From: Kitasatospora phosalacinea
Lineage (GTDB): Bacteria > Actinomycetota > Actinomycetes > Streptomycetales > Streptomycetaceae
NCBI RefSeq assembly: GCF_000717185.1
Contig: NZ_JNYE01000011.1
Coordinates: 33,564-97,563, forward strand
DNA: 64,000 nucleotides
Reading direction: 5' to 3'
Below, piece by piece: positions 27,446 to 33,842 of this stretch (its first letter is position 1; each line of letters opens with the position of its first letter). A model generated the notes under the pieces. The model searched no databases, was not told the DNA's origin, and saw only the letters and a program-made list of their open reading frames with translations. The position numbers were made by a program, and so were the translations under genes.

Positions 27446-27703
27446 CTAGTCCTGGTCGTTGGCCGGCACGGAGTCCTGGTCGCTGCCGCCCGGGTTCTGG
27501 CCGTCCGCCGACCCGGTCTGCGTCGTGGTCGAGGTGTTGGTGCTGGTGCCGTGCTCCCCGAGCTCGACCGTGCGGCCGTGCTCGTCGATGAGCACCGCGA
27601 CCTGGGTCTCGGGGTCGAGCACCGGCACGAGCAGCGGAACCGTGCCCGTGCCGGTGTCCGAATAGGACCCCATCCGGGTGAGTCCCCACGGGGTGGTAAC
27701 CAT
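27446..27703 (-). CDS. ATP-grasp-modified RiPP precursor peptide 1
   Basis: 85 residues from ATG 27703 (AGGAGG four bases upstream). The leader contains TPWGLTRMGSY, the PWGL-R-M signature of precursors paired with ATP-grasp maturases, then a hydrophobic stretch LLVPVLDPETQVAVLI. The C-terminal third is rich in Thr, Ser, Asp and Asn (GTSTNTSTTTQTGSADG, then QNPGGSDQD), offering many hydroxyl and carboxyl partners for cross-linking. It is directly upstream of the ATP-grasp gene. Confidence 0.87.
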   Translation of the reverse strand: MVTTPWGLTRMGSYSDTGTGTVPLLVPVLDPETQVAVLIDEHGRTVELGEHGTSTNTSTTTQTGSADGQNPGGSDQDSVPANDQD

Positions 27704-27863
27704 GCATCCTCCTAAGTCGGTGGTGCTGGACTGTTCAACTTCCCTGCTGAGAAACAGGGTTCAGTGCGCCCGTCCTGGTTAGCCCATGGTCAGAGCAACC
27801 GGGCGGGAGTCGGTGCGGCCGGCGGAAGTGGCGTCGCCAACTGTGGACGCGCGACGGCCGGTG

Positions 27864-28649
27864 TCAGTAGCCGTCCTGGTCTGTGTCGTAGTTGTGCTCC
27901 ACGTCGTGATCACCGCCGGGGTTCTGGCTGTCCGGCGAACCCGTGCTCGTCACCATCGGGTGGTCTGTGGCGGTCCATCCCATCAACGGGCCGCGCCCGT
28001 CGAGGTGCTGTACGACCGCGACCTGTGTCCCGCTGTCGATCAGTGGCGTCGGCGGCGGACCCGGGACGGGGTCGGTGGCGGGGTAGGGCTTCATCCTGCG
28101 GAGTCCCCACGGGGCGGGGCGGGTGTTGGTGCCGGTGGCGAGCGCCATGCCTGCGTTCCTCTTTGGGTTGGTGTGTTCGGCCGCGAACCGCGCAAGCGCG
28201 GCGCGGAACTGCCGGGCGGCCTTGGACGACCCGGGACGGCGCAGGGGGATGCCCCAGGTGGTCATGAGCCGGGCGATTCGGAGCGGGCTGATCCGCTCGT
28301 TCAGCGCCAGCCACAGCAGCGGCGTGCCGGTCTCGTAGCGGATGCGAATGGATGTGGGGTCGGGGACGTGCGGTACGTCCGGCTCGCGGCAGACCGCGAT
28401 CACGTCGACGCCGTTGAGGTCGTCGACCATGGCCCAAGTGCCGTACTTCCGACACGCCGGTCCCATGTCATCGACGAGGCGGAAACAGAGCAGGGCCAGC
28501 ACATCCGGGTCGAGTCCGGCGGAAGCGGCGAAGTTCGCCAACTTGTCAGCGAGGGTGTCGCAGTTGAGTCCGGTTGCGTTGCCCTCGATGGGGTGGCCGG
28601 CGCCATGAAACCGGAAGTCCGCCGACCAAGGGCGCTGTTGTACCGGCAC
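27864..28649 (-). CDS. 261-residue protein whose C-terminus is a second ATP-grasp RiPP precursor
   Basis: From GTG 28649 (AAGGAG upstream) an N-terminal domain of about 167 residues of unknown family (LLCFRLVDDMGPACRKYG; MTTWGIPLRRPGSSKAARQF) runs without a stop into APWGLRRMKPYP, a middle TQVAVVQHLDGRG and a tail SPDSQNPGGDHD. The last 93 residues align in layout with precursor 1, including the shared QNPGG. An internal ATG at 28148, with AGAGGA eight bases upstream, could make the precursor alone. So this is either a fusion or two nested products. The N-terminal domain may be a separate function or an extended leader. Confidence 0.75.
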   Translation of the reverse strand: MPVQQRPWSADFRFHGAGHPIEGNATGLNCDTLADKLANFAASAGLDPDVLALLCFRLVDDMGPACRKYGTWAMVDDLNGVDVIAVCREPDVPHVPDPTSIRIRYETGTPLLWLALNERISPLRIARLMTTWGIPLRRPGSSKAARQFRAALARFAAEHTNPKRNAGMALATGTNTRPAPWGLRRMKPYPATDPVPGPPPTPLIDSGTQVAVVQHLDGRGPLMGWTATDHPMVTSTGSPDSQNPGGDHDVEHNYDTDQDGY

Positions 28650-28728
28650 AACTCTCCTTCCCGCGGCGCGAATTGGAGGCTGGTCGCCTAACGTGACCTG
28701 CCCAGGGGCGGGCGGTGTGCGTGAGGCG

Positions 28729-29286
28729 TCAGGCCGAGCGGACCACGTCCGGCAGAGGGACGCCCAGTTGGGTCATCGGGAACCCCCGGCCGGCCTTCCG
28801 TGCCTCCAGGGCGGCGACGATGCGCCGCTTGGAGTGCTGGTCGATCACGACCGTGTCAAGCTTGTCGACCGCCACGAACCGCACCTCGCCGTACCCGCTA
28901 CCGGGCGTCGGCCGCATCAGGTTCGCCGCAACGTCCGTGAGCTCGCCGCCGTCGAGAACCACGTTCACCCCCGGGGCGTAACGGTCCCGCGGAACCCAGT
29001 CCACCCCGATCACAACCGGTGAGACGCCGGCGTCGCTGTCGAGCCGGACCCGGACGAGCCTGGCGGCGGCGTGAACGGGCGACTCGTGGTCGAACTCCCC
29101 CCAGGTGCCGCCCGGCAGGCCCCAGCGCGGCGTGTGCAGGGTGTCCTTGTACACGAGGCACACCAGCGTCTCCTGCTGGCCGTTCGCGGCCTTCGCGTCG
29201 ACCGTGAACACCACGTGCGTTCCCAGGCGGGCCGGCGGCGGGTCGGCCTTGAGATCGGTCCCCGGGAACGTGCCTTCGCTGCTCAC
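28729..29286 (-). CDS. Nudix-like hydrolase with degenerate Nudix box
   Basis: 185 residues. The fold is suggested by HVVFTVDAKAA, TLVCLVYKDTLHTPRWGLPGG and the region GGTWGEFDHESPVHAAARLV. The Nudix signature G-x5-E-x7-REUxEExGU is only partly present: the RExxEE catalytic core is missing (ARLVRVRLD instead). It may therefore be inactive or use altered metal binding. It sits upstream of the RiPP operon on the same strand, 79 bp from the fusion precursor gene, and could be part of that cluster or a separate cargo gene. Confidence 0.65.
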   Translation of the reverse strand: MSSEGTFPGTDLKADPPPARLGTHVVFTVDAKAANGQQETLVCLVYKDTLHTPRWGLPGGTWGEFDHESPVHAAARLVRVRLDSDAGVSPVVIGVDWVPRDRYAPGVNVVLDGGELTDVAANLMRPTPGSGYGEVRFVAVDKLDTVVIDQHSKRRIVAALEARKAGRGFPMTQLGVPLPDVVRSA

Positions 29287-29421
29287 AACTTCTCCATTTC
29301 TGTCGTCGGTTCGGGCTCCGGCTGCGGCGCTGTCCGAGGGGTCGGCCGAGGTGGATTCCCTCTCGCTCGGCCGGCGCCGTCGAAGAACTCTGCGACACGC
29401 GACGAACCGCGAACGAGCGTC

Positions 29422-29604
29422 CTAGGCCGCATCAGCGGGCCGTACCTCCGAGCGCGGAAGGAAGCGCTCACAGCCGCCGCCCGGCGGGCGCCAGTGGATG
29501 GTGTCCCCGTTGATGTGGACGCACTCGCCGACCTTGCCGCCGTTGGTCATGTCCTTGATGGGGTCGCCGACCTTGGGTGCGTAATCGGCCCTGCCGTTGC
29601 TCAC
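29422..29604 (-). CDS. Small conserved-looking protein, 60 residues
   Basis: GTG 29604 has GGAG six bases upstream. The sequence VGDPIKDMTNGGKVGECVHI then HWRPPGGGCERFLPRSEVR is beta-rich with two Cys. It lies divergent from the XRE-DUF397 regulator at 29718, a setting in which small Streptomyces proteins of unknown function often occur. No family can be named. The stretch 29287-29421 shows nothing convincing. Confidence 0.55.
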   Translation of the reverse strand: MSNGRADYAPKVGDPIKDMTNGGKVGECVHINGDTIHWRPPGGGCERFLPRSEVRPADAA

Positions 29605-29717
29605 CGCCTGCTCCGTTCTGTCGTCGGTGCGTAACCAGCATCGGCAGGAGGCGGTACGGTGACCAGACGAAGAACCATGACACTGACTATCTGTCATGAT
29701 CGCTTGGGGGGCGGGAG

Positions 29718-30803
29718 TTGGCTCGTCGTACTGTCGATAGAGATCAGAATCCGACAGACATGACACCGGCTGCGTTCGGCTGGTTGCTAGGCGAGCTTCG
29801 GGTGAAGGCTGGTTTCACCATTGCTGGCCTGTCCCGCGAACTTCACTGCGATGCCTCCCTCGTCAGTCGGTTCGTATCGGGCGAGCGGGTGCCGGCCGTT
29901 GAGATGGTGCGACAGATTGATGAACTCCTCAGAGCCGATGGGCTCCTGTTGAACGCCTACGGCCGCGTGGGGTGGTACCGGGAGGTCGCCCACCCCGAGT
30001 GGTTCCGAGTCTTTGCCGACCGGGAGAAGCTGGCCGACGAGGTACTCGACTACTCGATCACCCTGATCGCAGGACCGTGTCAGCACCCTGACTATGCAGC
30101 GGCACTGTTCGGACGAGGCCAGGTTGATCCCGACCCGGAGGAGATAGAGCGGCGCGTCGCAGCTCGACTGAGTCGGCAGGCGCGGTTCCTCGCCGACGAT
30201 GGGCCGCGGCTTGTCGTGGTTGTGGATGAAGCCGCGATCCGGAGGGTTGTTGGTGGTCCGCAGGTGATGCGGCGCCAACTCGCCCACCTGCTGGAGCTGA
30301 TGAAGCGCCCGAACATCGTCATCCAAGTTGCTCCGCTGGCGTTGGGCGAGCGCACACCCGCAGGTACCTCGTTCACGCTCTTGACCATGCCGAACGGTCA
30401 GCGACACCTCTACTCAGAGAGCTTGAACAGTGGCCACTTCACCACTGATCCGGGAGAAGTCCAACGCTTCTTTCGGGCCTATGATCAGCTTCGCGGCAGT
30501 GCACTCTCTGTTGCGGAATCGGCCGCTCTGATCCGTCGTGTCATGGAAGGACTGGTCAATCCCATGTCGTCACAGCCGACCGGCGTCGAGGCGCTCCGGG
30601 CAGTCGCTATTTTCAAGAGCTCCAGCTACAGCGACAGCAACGGCGGGCAGTGCATCCAACCGGCACTGAACCTGATCGCCTCTCATGGGGTAGTGCTTGT
30701 GCGCGACAGCAAGGACCCCGACGGGCCACTGCTGGCCTTTCCTCCGGCGGTCTGGGAGACATTCGCTACCGAGGTCGGCACGGGGGCGTTCGGCGAGGTC
30801 TGA
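29718..30803 (+). CDS. XRE-family regulator (DUF5753/Scr1-type) fused to a DUF397 domain
   Basis: 361 residues. HTH at about 19-70 (LRVKAGFTIAGLSRELHCDA, LVSRFVSGERVPAV), then a Scr1-like DUF5753 domain (GRVGWYREVAHPEWFRVF; ARLSRQARFLADDGPRLVVV; RHLYSESLNSG), then from about residue 300 a DUF397 domain: FKSSSYSDSNGGQCIQPA, VLVRDSKDPDGPLLAFPPAV. In Streptomyces these are normally two adjacent genes that act as a regulator and its small partner. TTG 29718 is given; ATG 29760 is an alternative start that still includes the HTH. Whether it controls the RiPP genes is not shown. Confidence 0.82.
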   Translation: MARRTVDRDQNPTDMTPAAFGWLLGELRVKAGFTIAGLSRELHCDASLVSRFVSGERVPAVEMVRQIDELLRADGLLLNAYGRVGWYREVAHPEWFRVFADREKLADEVLDYSITLIAGPCQHPDYAAALFGRGQVDPDPEEIERRVAARLSRQARFLADDGPRLVVVVDEAAIRRVVGGPQVMRRQLAHLLELMKRPNIVIQVAPLALGERTPAGTSFTLLTMPNGQRHLYSESLNSGHFTTDPGEVQRFFRAYDQLRGSALSVAESAALIRRVMEGLVNPMSSQPTGVEALRAVAIFKSSSYSDSNGGQCIQPALNLIASHGVVLVRDSKDPDGPLLAFPPAVWETFATEVGTGAFGEV

Positions 30804-30821
30804 CCCCACACAACGACGAAG

Positions 30822-30859
30822 GCGCCCCCTGCACCGGCCGTAGCCAGTGCAGGGGGCGC
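30822..30859. terminator. Shared hairpin between regulator and phage lysE
   Basis: GCGCCCCCTGCAC (30822-30834) pairs perfectly with GTGCAGGGGGCGC (30847-30859). It lies between the convergent ends of the regulator (30803) and lysE (30894). The first ten bases of the arm equal those of the hairpin at 31637. Confidence 0.85.
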
Positions 30860-30893
30860 AGTGCTTGTAAGGCAGCTGCCGGGAAGCATGCTG

Positions 30894-31553
30894 CTACGTC
30901 GCCGATGACACGGCCAGCTTCGCGGCGAAGCCTGCGAAGAGGACGGCGACAGAGGAAGTGAGGCCGGCGGACAGCCGACGACGGCGGCGGAAGGCAGTCG
31001 CCAGAGCAGTGCCGGCGAAAATCAGGGTGGAGAGGTAGAGCATGCTGAACGTCTGCAGGATGCCGCCCAGCACGACGAAGGACAGGGCTGGCATTCCATA
31101 CGATGGGTCAACAAACTGTGTGAAAAACGACAGCAGGAACAAGATCGCCTTGGGGTTGAACAGGCTGACGATCAGCGCCCGGCGGAAGGGGCGTTCCGTC
31201 GCCGACTCCACGCTCGGCGCGTCCTCGTCGGACGAGGCACCGTTCCTCTGCTCGCGCCAGAGCTGGACAGCCGATCGGAACATGCCGATGCCCAGCCACA
31301 ACAGGTAGGCCGCGCCGCCGAACTTCACCACGGCGAACACAGCGGGGTTCGCCCGCAGCAGGGAAGCGGCACCGAGGGACGTCAGGGAGATCAGCGTCAG
31401 GTCGCCGAGGAACACGCCGGCTGCGGCGCTATACCCCGTACGGATGCCCTTCCGGGCCGCGACCGACAGAACGTAGAGGGAGTTCGGGCCCGGCAGTAGG
31501 ACGATGACGAGCGCCCCGAGTATGTAGGTTCCGAGGTCTGTGACGCCGAACAC
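30894..31553 (-). CDS. Phage-borne LysE/RhtB amino-acid exporter, intact homologue of the interrupted host gene
   Basis: 219 residues from GTG 31553 (GGAAGGA six bases upstream). The complete LysE fold is present: ILGALVIVLLPGPNSLYVLS, GVFLGDLTLISL, VVKFGGAAYLLWLGIGMF, SLFNPKAILFLLSFFTQFV, AGLTSSVAVLFAGFAAK. It aligns end to end with the host gene split by the prophage and is identical over most segments; the largest difference is the central loop (EQRNGASSDEDAPS versus the host loop). Over the codons equivalent to the host att site (31095-31145) the peptide is identical, but 11 of 17 codons differ synonymously. It has its own promoter and is flanked by terminators. Confidence 0.93.
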   Translation of the reverse strand: MFGVTDLGTYILGALVIVLLPGPNSLYVLSVAARKGIRTGYSAAAGVFLGDLTLISLTSLGAASLLRANPAVFAVVKFGGAAYLLWLGIGMFRSAVQLWREQRNGASSDEDAPSVESATERPFRRALIVSLFNPKAILFLLSFFTQFVDPSYGMPALSFVVLGGILQTFSMLYLSTLIFAGTALATAFRRRRRLSAGLTSSVAVLFAGFAAKLAVSSAT

Positions 31554-31592
31554 GGCGGTTCCTTCCGGCGCGAGGGTGAGGGAGGCCGAATC

Positions 31593-31621
31593 ATCGTAAG
31601 CGCAGGTTGAGCCCCATCCAA
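31593..31621 (-). promoter_or_regulatory. Candidate promoter of phage lysE
   Basis: On the minus strand TTGGAT (31621-31616), a 17-base spacer and TACGAT (31598-31593) form a housekeeping-type promoter that starts just after the late-operon terminator. It lies 40 bp upstream of the lysE start codon. Confidence 0.65.
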
Positions 31622-31624
31622 CGG

Positions 31625-31675
31625 AAAAAAAACAGAGCGCCCCCTGCGCCGGCACGCGGCCGGTACAGGGGGCGC
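31625..31675 (-). terminator. Intrinsic terminator of the late operon
   Basis: The arms 31637-31653 and 31659-31675 pair over 17 bp with one mismatch and one G-U, followed on the minus strand by eight T (31632-31625). This is the most canonical rho-independent terminator seen in the element. Confidence 0.88.
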
Positions 31676-31683
31676 AGTCGTGC

Positions 31684-32001
31684 CTACGGGGGGTCGAGGT
31701 GGCGGGCGGTGCGCTGGTCGACGCGGTCGACGGCGTCGCGCAGCGAGCTGCCGCTGTTGGGGTGCAGCTCGTGCTCGACGGTGGCGAGCTTGCCCTCGAT
31801 CCGGTCGAGTCGGGCCATGACGCCGGGCTGCTCGTCGGTGCCGGCCCAGTCGTCGACGACTTCCTCGACGCGACGGGCGAGCCGGTGCGCGCCGCGGGCG
31901 ACGCGCCAGAGCAGGCCGGCGGCACCGGCGATGGCGACGACCGCGCCGCACCACAGCACGAGGGCGTCGAGGTGGTCGACGCCGGTCGTCGCGTTGCTCA
32001 A
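31684..32001 (-). CDS. Small membrane protein of the lysis cassette (holin-like)
   Basis: 105 residues from TTG 32001, overlapping the previous stop as TTGA. One N-terminal helix (LVLWCGAVVAIAGAAGLLW) is followed by a basic patch and a coiled-coil-like tail (VMARLDRIEGKLATVEHEL). It is the last gene before the late terminator, after endolysin and holin. Actinophages often carry a second small membrane protein in this place; its exact role (holin partner or antiholin) is inference. Confidence 0.6.
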   Translation of the reverse strand: MSNATTGVDHLDALVLWCGAVVAIAGAAGLLWRVARGAHRLARRVEEVVDDWAGTDEQPGVMARLDRIEGKLATVEHELHPNSGSSLRDAVDRVDQRTARHLDPP

Positions 32002-32228
32002 CGGTCGGTGTCCTCCTTGGACGGGGTGCGCAGCCACGCGGGCAGCAGCTGCTCGACGACGGGCAGGGCCATGACGCGGGTGACGGCGGTGGCGACGGTG
32101 AGCGCCAGGGCGACGCTGGGCACGGTCTGCGGGATGCCGGCGGTGGAGACGAGCAGGGGGAGCGCGGCGAGCAGGCCGAACAGGGTCTGCAGGCCGGTGC
32201 GGATGGTGCGGCGGGTGGTCTCGGTCAA
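31998..32228 (-). CDS. Putative holin
   Basis: 76 residues from TTG 32228 (GAGAGGAAA upstream), with two hydrophobic segments: LQTLFGLLAALPLLVSTAG and VPSVALALTVATAVTRVMAL. The short charged C-terminus is KEDTDR. Size, two spans and position right after the endolysin fit a class II holin. Confidence 0.7.
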   Translation of the reverse strand: MTETTRRTIRTGLQTLFGLLAALPLLVSTAGIPQTVPSVALALTVATAVTRVMALPVVEQLLPAWLRTPSKEDTDR

Positions 32229-32257
32229 GGCAGATCGTTTCCTCTCGGGTGGGGTGA

Positions 32258-33040
32258 TCAGGTGACGGGGGCGGTCCAGGCGGCGGCCCAAGTGGCGGGG
32301 CCGATGATCGAGTCGGGGGTGAGGCGCTTTTCGATCTGGAAGGCCCGGGCGGCGGCGGCGGACTTCGGGCCGTAGACGCCGTCGACGTCGAGCTGCCAGC
32401 CGCGGGCGCGCATCCGTTCCTGCCAGCGGCGGACGTCGTCGCCCCGCATGTAGGGGGAGCGCAGGGAGATGTACCGGCCGGGCCAGGCGGGAGCGGTCGG
32501 GGCCGGCCGGGTGGGCGGGGCGGGCGCGGTCGGGGCGGTGGGGGCGCCGAGCAATTCGGCGGCCCGCGCGATGATCGCGCCGCGCTGCGCCTTGCGGATC
32601 TCGCCGGGGCAGTCGGGGTGTCCGCCCCACGCGGAGCCGCCGGCGCCGTGCCAGGTCAGGCCGCGGTCGGTGGTGTTGTCGACGACCTGCAGCGGCCAGC
32701 CCCACAGGCGGGCGCCCCAGGCGTAGATCTGCGCGACGCCCTCGATCTGCGCAGGGGTGAGCGGTTCGGACGGGTACCCCTCGGTCTCGACGCTGGCGTA
32801 CACGCGGTTGCCGGCGGCCTGCGCCCACGCGCGGTCGGAGCCGGTGTCGACGTACTGCTCGATCGAGCCGCTCTTGCTCACCCAGAAGTCGGAACTTGCC
32901 TGGCTGGACGACTGGTTGAACCATCCGAACGGGCTGGTGTCGTCGGCCTGTACGTGCAGGACGAGGCCGCGCTGCTCGGTGCGGCCGTTGGGGGTGCGGT
33001 TGATGACGGGGCGCCAGGTGGCGCGGTCGAAGCGGGCCAA
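32258..33040 (-). CDS. Endolysin: N-acetylmuramoyl-L-alanine amidase with peptidoglycan-binding domain
   Basis: 260 residues from TTG 33040 (GGAGGAA upstream). The amidase_2/PGRP domain occupies residues 1-155, with zinc-ligand candidates His in GLVLHVQADD, His in GLTWHGAGG and the HPDCPG motif. A Pro/Ala linker follows, then a PG_binding_1 domain (YMRGDDVRRWQERMRARGW; VYGPKSAAAARAFQ). It cleaves the amide between MurNAc and L-Ala at lysis. There is no signal peptide, so it needs the holin. Confidence 0.87.
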   Translation of the reverse strand: MARFDRATWRPVINRTPNGRTEQRGLVLHVQADDTSPFGWFNQSSSQASSDFWVSKSGSIEQYVDTGSDRAWAQAAGNRVYASVETEGYPSEPLTPAQIEGVAQIYAWGARLWGWPLQVVDNTTDRGLTWHGAGGSAWGGHPDCPGEIRKAQRGAIIARAAELLGAPTAPTAPAPPTRPAPTAPAWPGRYISLRSPYMRGDDVRRWQERMRARGWQLDVDGVYGPKSAAAARAFQIEKRLTPDSIIGPATWAAAWTAPVT

Positions 33041-33116
33041 GGTGATGTTCCTCCGGGCATGCGAAAGCCCCCGGGCCGGTGCGGCACGGGGGCGTGAAGT
33101 GGTGGGGCGGGTCAGG

Positions 33117-33842
33117 TCAGGACTGGACGCCGATGATCGAGCTCGGGCAGACGCGGACGCGGCCGGAGCCGGAGACGCGCCAGGCCCGGATTTCGACTGT
33201 GACGTAGTCCATGTAGTTGCCGGGGCACAGCAGCGGGCCGTCGGCGGCGTAGTCCCAACCGCCGTTGGTCTCGTGGACGGAGCCCCAGGGGACGTCGTCG
33301 ATGTAGATCTGCGCGCGGCCGACGGTCCCGCTGTCGGCCTGCAGATAGAAGGCGGTGAGCAACTTCGGGTGGTGGCGGACGTGGTCGCCGGACCACATGG
33401 CCCAGGGACTCCCCTGGTCGGTCCACGTGTACCGCTCAAGGTCGTTGGACGGGTAGAGCGGGGTCTGCAGGTAGGGGCGGGCGAGTCCGCCCGTGTTCCG
33501 GTCCTCGGAGAAGATGACGTGCCCGCGTGAGTCCCAGATGTCGAGGCCCTGCGGCACGATGCCGTCGGTCCACATCGACAGGGCGAGCGATCCGTCTTCG
33601 CGGCGCAGCAGTAGGCCGTACTGCGGGCTGCCATCGGGGTGGTTGGGCAGGACGTCGCCGATGTGCAGGACGGCGGTTCCGTCGCCGTCCTTGACGGTGA
33701 GGGTGCCGCCTTCGCCGATGGTGACCTGTCCGTGCTGGATCTGGTCGAGGGCGGGGCGGGTCTGAGATCGGCCGGTCAGCTCGCGCACTGTGCGTTCGAG
33801 GGTGCGGATTCGGTCGAGGAGATCCTGCGGGATGGCTGCCAA
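33117..33842 (-). CDS. Tail tip / minor tail protein
   Basis: 241 residues. An N-terminal short coiled coil (LLDRIRTLERTVRELTG) is followed by a beta-rich body (GGTLTVKDGDGTAVLHIGD; YGLLLRREDGSLALSMW) ending in VRVCPSSIIGVQS. This matches the pattern of receptor-binding or fibre-like proteins located between the tail-tip genes and the endolysin. TTG 33842 directly abuts the preceding stop. Confidence 0.6.
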   Translation of the reverse strand: MAAIPQDLLDRIRTLERTVRELTGRSQTRPALDQIQHGQVTIGEGGTLTVKDGDGTAVLHIGDVLPNHPDGSPQYGLLLRREDGSLALSMWTDGIVPQGLDIWDSRGHVIFSEDRNTGGLARPYLQTPLYPSNDLERYTWTDQGSPWAMWSGDHVRHHPKLLTAFYLQADSGTVGRAQIYIDDVPWGSVHETNGGWDYAADGPLLCPGNYMDYVTVEIRAWRVSGSGRVRVCPSSIIGVQS

